Shown: in pieces, positions 34,475 to 41,498 of the stretch | How the letters are laid out: every line of letters starts with the position of its first letter | Position numbering within the stretch: position 1 is the first letter of the stretch | NCBI GenBank assembly: GCA_045589595.1 | Contig: JAZNPK010000010.1 | Span: forward strand, 62,001-126,000 | Source: SIG77 sp045589595 | GTDB taxonomy: Bacteria > Verrucomicrobiota > Lentisphaeria > Victivallales > UBA1829 | Length of the DNA: 64,000 nucleotides | Reading direction: 5' to 3' | Translations under genes and position numbers: made by a program | The notes under the pieces: model-generated | Databases searched by the model: none | Seen by the model: only the letters and a program-made list of their open reading frames with translations | What the model was told of the DNA's origin: nothing

Positions 34475-35062
34475 TCAGAAGTTGAAGTAGATAAAGGGGG
34501 AGACCTTCACGAAGAAGAACATCGGCACGATCAGCAGAAGGATCGTCAGGATGGCGTTGACCCATGTGGGGCGGAATTTTTCCTCCATATCCACCGCCGG
34601 TTTCAGGAAGACAATAATAAATCCGCCCGCGATCAGAAACAGCAGACCGCGTACATCAAACGGTGCGGGCAGACTCCATGATTCGGGGCAGAACATAGCG
34701 GAAAGCAGCTGCTTCACCTGACTCATATCCGTTGCCCGGAAGGGGATCCACGCCAACAGCACAAAAAGGAACGTGATCAGCTTTGCGGGGATGCGGTGCA
34801 TCTTCAAGCCCAGGAACTTACTCCAGATCCGGTGGATCACCAGCGCCGTCCCGTGGAGCATCCCCCACAGAACAAAGAGCCAACTCGCCCCGTGCCACAA
34901 CCCGCTCACAAAGAACGTGATCAGCAGGTTCAGACAGTTCGGAACTTACCGCAGCGGTTGCCGCCGAGGGGAATGTAAAGTCCGGTCATGAGGAAGCGTC
35001 CCAGCGTGATATGCCACCGCCGCCAGAAGTCGGCAATATTTTCAGAAAGATACGGCGAATGG
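34475..35062 (-). pseudogene. MBOAT-family O-acyltransferase (AlgI/DltB-like), truncated and frameshifted
   Basis: On the minus strand the frame starts NFHSPYLSENIADFWRRWHI, then TLGRFLMTGLYIPLGGNRCG, breaks by one base near 34940, and continues NCLNLLITFFVSGLWHGASW (with the family His) to a C-terminal membrane segment. Only about 195 codons of a normal 450-500 remain. The N-terminal end coincides with the repeat block shared with 30547-30604. A dead gene remnant of a glycan or alginate acetylation system. Confidence 0.85.
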
Positions 35063-35126
35063 AAGTTTTTCGGCATTGAGTAACGCGCCCAGCGTTTGGC
35101 GGCAGGAGAAATCCTGCCGCTTTTTT
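35063..35126 (+). repeat. Second copy of the recombinase-tail/terminator block
   Basis: AAGTTTTTCGGCAT through TCCTGCCGC matches 30547-30604. It includes a strong hairpin GCGGCAGGA (35099-35107) with TCCTGCCGC (35112-35120) followed by TTTTTT. It abuts the broken MBOAT gene. Confidence 0.8.
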
Positions 35127-35144
35127 GCGTTTTAAGAAAGATAA

Positions 35145-35175
35145 ACCATCATCTGCAGGCGCTTACAACTGCGGA
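35145..35175. repeat. 31-bp direct repeat, left copy, flanking the radical SAM pair
   Basis: 27 of 31 positions match 37393-37423; the invariant core is GCAGGCG-N-TTACAACTGCGGA. The right copy contains the promoter of the radical SAM operon. This copy lies just past the operon's 3' end. Confidence 0.75.
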
Positions 35176-35193
35176 AAAGTAAATTAGCAAAAA

Positions 35194-36450
35194 TTAAAGT
35201 TTCATGCTACGGGGGAATGCTTCATGGCGTAACAAGCCCCACATTTTGTCAATATACGCCAATGTATAAAAACTTTCATAGTAGTGAAAGTAAAATGCTC
35301 CTTTATCCGTCAGCTCCAATACGCCATTTTTTTCAATAATCATGCCGGTAAGCCGGGCAATTGTCAACTCTGCACCAAATGCTTTTTTCAACGGAACTCC
35401 AAAGAATTTTTCAAAATCAGCAATTACAACTTTCGTCGTGTACGCCCGCCAGAAAAGCCAATAAATCATCCTTTGCCGTACGGAAAAATCACAATGTAAT
35501 GCCGTCGGTAACAAGCCATGATCAATTCTTTTGCAGTATTCTTCGACGGAGAAAGTATTGATCCTGAATTGATCTTTAAGCAGTGAGGTCGCAGAACAGC
35601 CGAATCCGATAAAATTATCTCGGGTCATGGATGAATATTTATGTGTCCTGCTTTTGGCAAATGTCCAAATCGAATCCCGGTGACAGCCAATAGAACGGAA
35701 ATATTCTGTGATTTCGTTCAAAAGATGCCTTTTTTCATTTTTTCTCATTTCCTTTAACGGTGTCGATGTAAAAGAAAAGTCAATAAATGGATAAATGGCT
35801 GTATGATTTGCGCCACAGTCAAATGCCCTTTGGATGTCGAGTTTCAAGTCTGTTGCCTTTTGCCCCGGTAACGCAAAAATAAAATCCATCGATATGGTTT
35901 CAAATTCAGTTGACGACAAAACTTTTTTCATTTCCTGAATATCAATGACTGATCGACCTAATAAATCCTGAAAATGTTTCTGAAAAGATTGTATGCCGAT
36001 ACTGATGCGGGTAACTCCGGCAGCTTTTAACTTTTGCAACGTGTCCGTATTGACATCCTGCGGATGAAGCTCAACACCGATGCCTTCCGTGATCCGGTAA
36101 TATTTCTGCAAATGCGTGATGATCTCACCGAGCCTGTCTGCCGCCAGTGCCGGAGAGCCTCCGCCAAAATAAAGTGATGATACCTCTTTAGGAATGCTTA
36201 TTTCTGCTGAAACAAGATCGATTTCGGTTTTCAATGCATCAATATAACGGTTGTATAAATCCCGATCATAAACAACTTTGCAATATGGACAAAAGTTGCA
36301 GAGTGTACGGCAAAATGGGATATGGACATATAATCCGGGTTTTTCAACTGCTGCAAGATCAATTTTTCTTCTTCCGTCATCCGGAGCGAAGGTAAACGGC
36401 TTGAATGAACGGGTAAGGTACATCCTGGTTGCAGTAGTGATCATGCTCAT
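35194..36450 (-). CDS. HemN/HemW-like radical SAM protein
   Basis: 418 residues. The radical SAM cluster motif is C47-x3-C51-x2-C54 within YVHIPFCRTLCNFC, with an additional C57, as in the CxxxCxxCxC of HemN-type enzymes. SLYFGGGSPA and VTRISIGIQSFQ are further HemN/HemW signatures. A C-terminal winged-helix-like HemN_C part follows (about 310-400, GFGCSATSLLKDQFRI). The substrate is uncertain: coproporphyrinogen oxidase, heme chaperone, or a methylase-like role. It overlaps the second radical SAM gene by one base, so the pair should work together. Confidence 0.85.
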   Translation of the reverse strand: MSMITTATRMYLTRSFKPFTFAPDDGRRKIDLAAVEKPGLYVHIPFCRTLCNFCPYCKVVYDRDLYNRYIDALKTEIDLVSAEISIPKEVSSLYFGGGSPALAADRLGEIITHLQKYYRITEGIGVELHPQDVNTDTLQKLKAAGVTRISIGIQSFQKHFQDLLGRSVIDIQEMKKVLSSTEFETISMDFIFALPGQKATDLKLDIQRAFDCGANHTAIYPFIDFSFTSTPLKEMRKNEKRHLLNEITEYFRSIGCHRDSIWTFAKSRTHKYSSMTRDNFIGFGCSATSLLKDQFRINTFSVEEYCKRIDHGLLPTALHCDFSVRQRMIYWLFWRAYTTKVVIADFEKFFGVPLKKAFGAELTIARLTGMIIEKNGVLELTDKGAFYFHYYESFYTLAYIDKMWGLLRHEAFPRSMKL

Positions 36451-37352
36451 CAGATGTACCTCAAATATGTTTTGAGCATATCAAACATGATCCGGAGATT
36501 TCCCCGGAAAAGCAAGGTATATTCTGCCACAAAGAAATAGCCGCATTGCTCACACAATCCCGGGATCTCAATGCATCTGCCGCATGTGCTGATCTTGCCG
36601 TTCTCGATAACAACGCACTGATGACACGGTGTGGGGAAAGAATTATTGACAAGATAAGGCAATGCGCTTTTCAGATTGAAGATCGGAGAGCCTTTCTCAA
36701 TCGCATCTCTGATCACAGATGCACATTGTTGTTTTTCATCCAGAGAAAGCATCAAATCCGCAGTATCCGGATATGGCGTATGAAAATTGAAGGAAACCGC
36801 CCGGATATTGCAGTCTGTTTCGGCTGTTTTTATGACATCCTGAACGGTTGATACGTTCAATTTGTTGATTGCCATATATAAAACAATATTATCAGAAGCG
36901 GCACTTCTGATGTTTTTCATAATCGTGTCATAGGTTTCGCCTCTGATCAGATTATGTCTTTCCCGATCGCCATCAAGAGAGAGCAGAATAAGATCGGCTT
37001 CCGGCAGATCAAGAGTAAAGGTTCCGTTGGTTACCACATTGACGATGAGAAAACCCATTTGCTTCGCTTCGATGACCAGGTCGCGCACAGATTTTTCGCC
37101 ATCCCGCCACAGAAAAGTTTCTCCTCCGCAAAAGAAAAGGATGCGGCAGCCCATACTGTAAAGGGTCTGCATTTCATTGCGGATTTGAGAATAAGGATGT
37201 ATGACAGCTGTAATGTTATTGACAGAGCAATGCTTACACTTCAAGTTGCATTTATCTGTAAGAATCACTGTCCCGAGAATCGGTTTTTTCTGCCGGAATA
37301 AAATCGTTTTTATTCCAAAAGCTGCAAAATATGTAAATGCAGAAAGTTTCAT
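36450..37352 (-). CDS. Radical SAM protein with a Cys-rich C-terminal (SPASM/twitch-like) region
   Basis: 300 residues. The cluster motif DKCNLKCKHC (C-x3-C-x2-C) lies at about 33-40. FFCGGETFLW and VVTNGTF are typical SAM-binding and barrel motifs. About residues 235-275 hold seven Cys (CHQCVV, STCGRC, LCEQCGYF), suggesting auxiliary Fe-S cluster binding. First gene of a two-gene operon with the HemN-like gene. Possible roles include peptide or cofactor modification; no precursor peptide was recognised between 37353 and 38487. Confidence 0.85.
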   Translation of the reverse strand: MKLSAFTYFAAFGIKTILFRQKKPILGTVILTDKCNLKCKHCSVNNITAVIHPYSQIRNEMQTLYSMGCRILFFCGGETFLWRDGEKSVRDLVIEAKQMGFLIVNVVTNGTFTLDLPEADLILLSLDGDRERHNLIRGETYDTIMKNIRSAASDNIVLYMAINKLNVSTVQDVIKTAETDCNIRAVSFNFHTPYPDTADLMLSLDEKQQCASVIRDAIEKGSPIFNLKSALPYLVNNSFPTPCHQCVVIENGKISTCGRCIEIPGLCEQCGYFFVAEYTLLFRGNLRIMFDMLKTYLRYI

Positions 37353-37387
37353 ATTTCAATACCGTTATAAATTAATCACTCACCGGT

Positions 37388-37416
37388 AATATACCATCTC
37401 CCGCAGGCGTTTACAA
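37388..37416 (-). promoter_or_regulatory. Promoter of the radical SAM operon
   Basis: On the minus strand TTGTAA, 17 bp, TATATT with TGG before it. It overlaps the right 31-bp direct repeat. Confidence 0.6.
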
Positions 37417-37423
37417 CTGCGGA
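37393..37423. repeat. 31-bp direct repeat, right copy, flanking the radical SAM pair
   Basis: Pairs with 35145-35175. The two copies are about 2.2 kb apart and bracket exactly the two radical SAM genes. Confidence 0.75.
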
Positions 37424-38033
37424 TTACAAATTTTCGATAATTTTCTGTAAGTGTCGGGGATTGTGGTATTTTCAGTTTGTAGCAAACTTTTTGAGATTTT
37501 TTCAAGGTTCAAGTATGGTCATTTTTAGTGTATTTGACTCGACCCCCGACTATTGTTTTTGATGATTTTACGCTCAAAAGTATGATTTTTGAGAATTTTT
37601 CCACAGTTTTTTATAAAGGTCTTTGCAAAGGTCGGATGGGAAATTCTCTGTTTTTTATGGCACGAAACGGAGAATTTGGCTCTATTGCACCGTGTGTTTC
37701 TGTAACTTTTTAATCTCTAAAATCTTACATATAAAGCAATACATAAAGGTCGCCGACCTTTACATAACAGAGAATTTTCGCAAGATTTATGCAAAACACA
37801 CCCGATTTTGAGAATTTACCGTTTGATGAAAGCTCTGCCGCAATGGGTTTTCAAGTAAAAGAAATTAAGCGGCAAAGCCGCGCTGTAAAGGTAACACATC
37901 CTCCCGCCGGAGGCGGCAACTTCACACGCGGAGCGGCTTCACAAGTGCAATGAAGCGACAGCGTAATGAAACGACTTCATCCGCCGTCGCTGAAGGCTAT
38001 GGCGGGACAAGCAAGCGAGGCTTCCCGGAATTC
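37424..38033. other. AT-rich non-coding stretch with hairpins and repeat debris
   Basis: No convincing gene. 37430-37740 is AT-rich without recognisable coding. After the 98-bp repeat come GCGGC-AAA-GCCGC (37869-37881), CCTCC-CGCC-GGAGG (37900-37913) and a compound stem around 37956-37991 (GCGAC and GTCGC outer, ATGAA and TTCAT inner). The word TGAAG or CTTCA occurs repeatedly, leading into the array at 38034. Confidence 0.6.
37752..37849. repeat. About 98-bp dispersed repeat, copy 1
   Basis: Matches 40414-40510 with few changes and one indel. Allowing for the indel, both copies read QRI-(F/S)-ARFMQNTPDFE and then PFDESSAAMG on the plus strand. This suggests remnants of one coding sequence. 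Confidence 0.75.
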
Positions 38034-38139
38034 GTGAAGATGTGAAGAAAACCTTTGGTTTTGAGTGAAGAGCGGCTGGCGCCGCGTGAAGAGAAGCCTT
38101 GCGGCTTCGTGTTTTTTGCCTTGTGATCAAGGCAAAAAA
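38034..38139 (+). repeat. TGAAG hairpin array 1
   Basis: The word GTGAAG occurs at 38034, 38042, 38065 and 38086. Different perfect hairpins lie between or after: AAAACC-TTT-GGTTTT (38048-38062), GCGGC-TGGC-GCCGC (38072-38085), GAAGCC-TTGC-GGCTTC (38093-38108) and finally a 12-bp TTTTTTGCCTTG stem (38112-38139). The array ends AATGGTGG and the 211-bp repeat begins there. Confidence 0.75.
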
Positions 38140-38143
38140 ATGG

Positions 38144-38354
38144 TGGAGGGTGTTTTAATTCTTCGGAATACTTCTCTCAAGCTCAAAACGGTTGTCAACA
38201 ATACAATCTTGTTGAACCGTTTCACTTCTTCGAAAAACATCTCCGAAAGCATAAAAATCAAAACAGAGAACAGTTTTTACCTTAAAGTAAATGTCTGCAA
38301 ATTCCGATGAAATAAAATCCGCCCCGGAAAACGGTCGCATCGCAGACATTTATT
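38144..38354. repeat. 211-bp dispersed repeat, copy 2
   Basis: See 30139-30349. The minus-strand 64-codon ORF is intact; the plus-strand frame is interrupted by a stop. 38355-38487 downstream holds only a palindrome ACCATTAATGGT (about 38410) and flanking GGATCA/TGATCC. Confidence 0.75.
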
Positions 38355-38487
38355 ATTAGGCTCTGTTCCCCATTACAGTTGATAGACAGTAAAGATGTTG
38401 GATCATATTTTTTTACCATTAATGGTGATTGATCCTTTTTTGGAAACAGATCATTTCAAAAAACTTACCGATAAATCATATAATCGG

Positions 38488-40080
38488 TTATTCCTGAATT
38501 TTTGTATATATCGAAAGGCATGACGAACCGGTAATAATCGTATTTCTGCAAATTTTTGCACTTGTCTGCAATGCCTGCAATCCCCTTTGGTTGGTGTGTA
38601 CATGAAAATGCGGCGCACATGATGAGGAAATGTCCACACGCAAACGGTCTCCGGCAAGCAGTTTGAAAGCGTGGGGCGCAAAAATAAAATTGACAATACG
38701 TTCAGTTCCCGGAGTATAATTTTTTTCCAGACGGCACAGCGAATCTATATCATCCCGCAAAGGAAGCGTTTTCCCATTGCGCTCAAAACTGATCCTTGCA
38801 TAAAAACAAGTATCTTCTGCGGTGGAACTGCAATGAAGTTCAAGTTCCATATGTCCCTCACAGATCAAATCATTTTCAAGCGGTTCGGAGAGAAATGAAA
38901 TGATGTCATAACGGGAATTCGGAGGATCCTGCAGCTGCATTCCACCGAAATTATTGCATAGGCCGCCGGCAAAAAATGCCGGATCATAAGGATTACTTGT
39001 ATAGGTGATCTTTCCCGGTGCCGATGATGCAGCAAGAGTCCGTCCCGAGGTCAGAAAAAACTGATTCCTCTGCGGGGCATTGGTCAATTCCGGCGTGGAG
39101 TGCCAACAGTTGTCCCATAAGCGGTAATAGACTGTTTTGCCTTTTTGAACAAAGGGCAAAACAGTGCCAAGCCGGAAATGATCGAACCATACATACTTCA
39201 AATCAGGTACACATTTGTCAAGCACAGCATCTTGGAAATCCTGCATTTCAGCCGGGAGAACAGTGGGATTATATGCGTGATCAAACGGCGTAACCACAAG
39301 CGCACAATTTTTTTTACGCACCGGGGAAAGTTTTTTCCACATATCAAATATACCTTCGGTATAAATATCATACATCGAAGTTATCAGCAGAATCGGGATG
39401 TCGCATTTATTACAGGCATCCTGATAATCGCTGCCGCCTTCCGGAGTACTCCAGTAAGGATCGTCAGGATCCGGATGACTGAAACTTTCCTCAATGTAGG
39501 GAACATATTCATTGAAAATAGTTTGGGTTATACCGGCAAGAGGCATTGTCCGGAAAGTTGCTGCAGTAAAGTTCCTTTCGACAGGCTGATTTTTTTTATG
39601 CATTTTCATTACCCAGCTGCCATGCAGACCGCTCTTAAAAAATCCATGCCGGAAACAGATGTTGTATCTGTTACTGTCTTGAACTGCCAGCAATGCAGCT
39701 TTCACATCCGGCGGATTTGTATTCAGATAAGAAAGATGCACTGAAGCAGTATAGCTGCCTCCGAAAAGATAAATTTCTCCATTATAAAAAGTTTGCTGCC
39801 TGACCCATTCCAGCAGATCAAGACCATCGTTGCGTTCATTCAAATAAGCATTACATTCTCCTTCACTGCGTGCGGTTCCCCGGCACTGTTGGCTGACCAC
39901 CGCATATCCATGAGTATTTTCCTGCCGCAGCTGTTCAAAGTCGATTTGTTCTGACTGATAAGGACTTCTTGAAATAATCACCGGAAAAGAACCGCTTTTT
40001 TCCGGGAGCTGGACGATGGTATAAAGTTTTATTCCGTCACGCATGGGGACAAGATATTCAAGAACAGTGTTGGCTGCCAT
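38488..40080 (-). CDS. CocE/NonD-family (peptidase S15-like) alpha/beta hydrolase
   Basis: 530 residues. N-terminal VPMRDGIKLYTIVQLPEKSGSFPVIISRSPYQ and GYAVVSQQCRGTARSEGE are typical of Xaa-Pro dipeptidyl-peptidase S15/cocaine-esterase proteins. The nucleophile is S109 in FGGSYTA; the acid and His lie later (a DHAYNP segment at about 268). The C-terminal jelly-roll (about 375-515) is the X-Pro dipeptidyl C-terminal domain. No signal peptide. It hydrolyses an ester or peptide bond; substrate unknown. It sits alone in the repeat-rich region, with GC content and codon use poorer than the core genes. Confidence 0.85.
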   Translation of the reverse strand: MAANTVLEYLVPMRDGIKLYTIVQLPEKSGSFPVIISRSPYQSEQIDFEQLRQENTHGYAVVSQQCRGTARSEGECNAYLNERNDGLDLLEWVRQQTFYNGEIYLFGGSYTASVHLSYLNTNPPDVKAALLAVQDSNRYNICFRHGFFKSGLHGSWVMKMHKKNQPVERNFTAATFRTMPLAGITQTIFNEYVPYIEESFSHPDPDDPYWSTPEGGSDYQDACNKCDIPILLITSMYDIYTEGIFDMWKKLSPVRKKNCALVVTPFDHAYNPTVLPAEMQDFQDAVLDKCVPDLKYVWFDHFRLGTVLPFVQKGKTVYYRLWDNCWHSTPELTNAPQRNQFFLTSGRTLAASSAPGKITYTSNPYDPAFFAGGLCNNFGGMQLQDPPNSRYDIISFLSEPLENDLICEGHMELELHCSSTAEDTCFYARISFERNGKTLPLRDDIDSLCRLEKNYTPGTERIVNFIFAPHAFKLLAGDRLRVDISSSCAPHFHVHTNQRGLQALQTSAKICRNTIITGSSCLSIYTKIQE

Positions 40081-40153
40081 AAGGGGATTTTCCTTTTAGA
40101 TACGTTTTGTTAATGTCCCAAATTTTGTGATGGGACGGGTTATTTGACAAAAG

Positions 40154-40215
40154 TGCATCTGACCTTTATTTTTTAGTGACCAAACAAAAAAATAAAAGGC
40201 AGCATCAGATACGCA
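40154..40215. repeat. Interrupted inverted repeat upstream of the S15-like gene
   Basis: TGCATCTGA with TCAGATACGCA and an inner CCTTTATTTTTT with AAAAAATAAAAGG form a long AT-rich stem. The rest of 40081-40413 holds a GTCCCA/TGGGAC hairpin near 40112 and no convincing gene. Confidence 0.5.
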
Positions 40216-40413
40216 GTAAAACTACTATGAAAAAGCCGATTTGTCAAGCGGAAAATGAAATTTTTGGGGGACGAATTGGTAAAAAAGTGGCAGATTCTTA
40301 TAAAAAGAAGGCTTTCGCCGATATTTTGAAGATGAACTTGCAGTTAACTCAAGAGGTTTTGATGTACTGTATTTTTAACTAACGCTTAACAAAAGAACTC
40401 CGCATAAATGACT

Positions 40414-40510
40414 GCCGACATTTACAAACAGAGAATTTCCGCAAGATTTATGCAAAACACACCCGATTTTGAGAAAATACCGTTTGATGAAAGCTCTGCC
40501 GCAATGGGTT
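40414..40510. repeat. About 97-bp dispersed repeat, copy 2
   Basis: Matches 37752-37849. The plus frame ADIYKQRISARFMQNTPDF continues open to a TGA at 40522. Its right end coincides with the stop codon of the four-helix-bundle gene. Confidence 0.75.
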
Positions 40511-40869
40511 ATTTAAGATTCTGATTCGTGGTGTTGATTGAGGCGATCAGAGTTATTCTGATTTCCCGGCAGAGAGTTTCCAACCGATCATATTCTGCAG
40601 AAGAGAGGATATTTGTTTTTCCCAATAGCAGCAGCCAGTAGCTTGTTTCATTGGCTTCTTTCAAGGCAATTTGCAGTTTTGAAACAAAATCAGCTTTCCC
40701 GTGAGCATATTGCGCTTCGTGGATGTTGGCTCCGATACTTGTTCCGGCTCTGCCGATTTGATTGCAGATGATCGTTTCTCTCTGTTCTTTCAGATATTTT
40801 ACAAGATTCAATAATTTCAACTGCAAATGCAATTGAAAGATCGACAAGTTTGTTTGACGATTTTTCCAT
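40509..40869 (-). pseudogene. Four-helix-bundle protein (23S rRNA-intervening-sequence/Avd-like family), frameshifted
   Basis: The ATG at 40869 has AAAGGAA 10 bp upstream. The frame begins MEKSSNKLVDLSIAFAVEII. After a one-base shift near 40810-40818 it continues NLVKYLKEQRETIICNQIGRAGTSIGANIHEAQYAHGKADF to the normal C-terminus. Total about 119 residues, the family length. RSGTSIGANIxEA (here RAGTSIGANIHEA) is the family signature. The same fold includes Avd of diversity-generating retroelements. The shift could be a true mutation or a sequencing error. Confidence 0.85.
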
Positions 40870-40950
40870 GACAGATTTTTCCTTTCCACTGAATAATGTA
40901 GCATTGGTAAGGAATATTTGCAAACACAGCTCTCATTTTTCATTTTTTCA

Positions 40951-40979
40951 TCATCCGTCGCACGAAGTGCTATGGATGA
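40951..40979. repeat. Compound hairpin in the leader of the four-helix-bundle gene
   Basis: TCATCC/GGATGA enclose GCAC-GAA-GTGC. Followed on the minus strand by ATGAAAAAATGAAAAATGAGAG. Same layout as 29760-29783. Confidence 0.5.
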
Positions 40980-41004
40980 CAGGTCATACGGAGCGTGAGC
41001 GGAG

Positions 41005-41256
41005 TGCTTCATATCGGAATGAAATGAAGATGCTTCATATTGTGGAGTGAAACGAAACAATGCTTCATCTGAAAAGGCGTTTTTATGAAGCACGTTGTGT
41101 CTTGCACGCCTCTGGCGTGTCAAGCACACAAAAGTATGAAGCACATTTTGTGCTTGCGAGCTTTGCTCGTCAAGCATCAAAATATATGAAGCGCACCTTC
41201 GGTGCATGAAGCGAAGCCTTAGGCTTCATTCACCATTTTTGCTCAGCAAAAATGGT
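41005..41256 (-). repeat. TGAAGC hairpin array 2, running into tRNA-Val
   Basis: TGCTTCAT occurs at 41005, 41031 and 41061; its complement ATGAAGC at 41085, 41136, 41186 and 41206. Hairpins between: CTTG-CACGCC-TCT-GGCGTG-T-CAAG (41101-41124), GCACA-TTT-TGTGC (41141-41153), GCTTG-CGAGC-TTT-GCTCG-T-CAAGC (41152-41175), GCACC-TTC-GGTGC (41193-41205), GAAGCC-TTA-GGCTTC (41213-41227) and ACCATTTTTGCT with AGCAAAAATGGT (41232-41256). The last overlaps the tRNA CCA end and may act as its terminator. Confidence 0.8.
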
Positions 41257-41329
41257 GGGCGTTGAGGGACTCGAACCCCCGACATTCACGGTGTAAACGT
41301 GACGCTCTAACCAACTGAGCTAAACGCCC
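41253..41329 (-). tRNA. tRNA-Val (anticodon UAC)
   Basis: Acceptor GGGCGTT/AACGCCC, D-loop GCTCAGTTGGTTAGAGC, anticodon stem CACG/CGTG region with loop TTTACAC (TAC), T-arm GGGGG-TTCGAGT-CCCTC, discriminator A and an encoded CCA. All four arms pair. Confidence 0.95.
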
Positions 41330-41498
41330 GATCGTAAGAAAAAATGATCTTTTCGGTAAATTTCTTATAAGATACTCCATTTTTTTTACTTTTCAAGTGG
41401 GAATTTGCGGAAAATGGTGTATATTATGTGATGATTCTATCAAAAATGAACATTTTTCCGGCACGCGTGCCGGTATCAAACAAGAAGGATTGTAGAAG

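Noticed and set aside
37528..37811. Small ORFs in the AT-rich stretch before array 1
   Set aside because: No SD, no conserved look, composition as in surrounding noncoding DNA; possible precursor peptide for the radical SAM pair was considered but nothing resembles a leader/core peptide.
38034..38139. CRISPR array
   Set aside because: The constant word is only 6-7 bp and the intervals are palindromes of 13-28 bp, not unique spacers. No cas genes are present in the window.
40176..40382. 68-residue plus-strand ORF rich in Lys
   Set aside because: It overlaps the AT-rich inverted repeat at 40154-40215, has no SD, and its composition matches the noncoding surroundings.
41085..41256. Integron attC array
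   Set aside because: No integron integrase, no cassette ORFs between units, and units are far shorter than attC sites.
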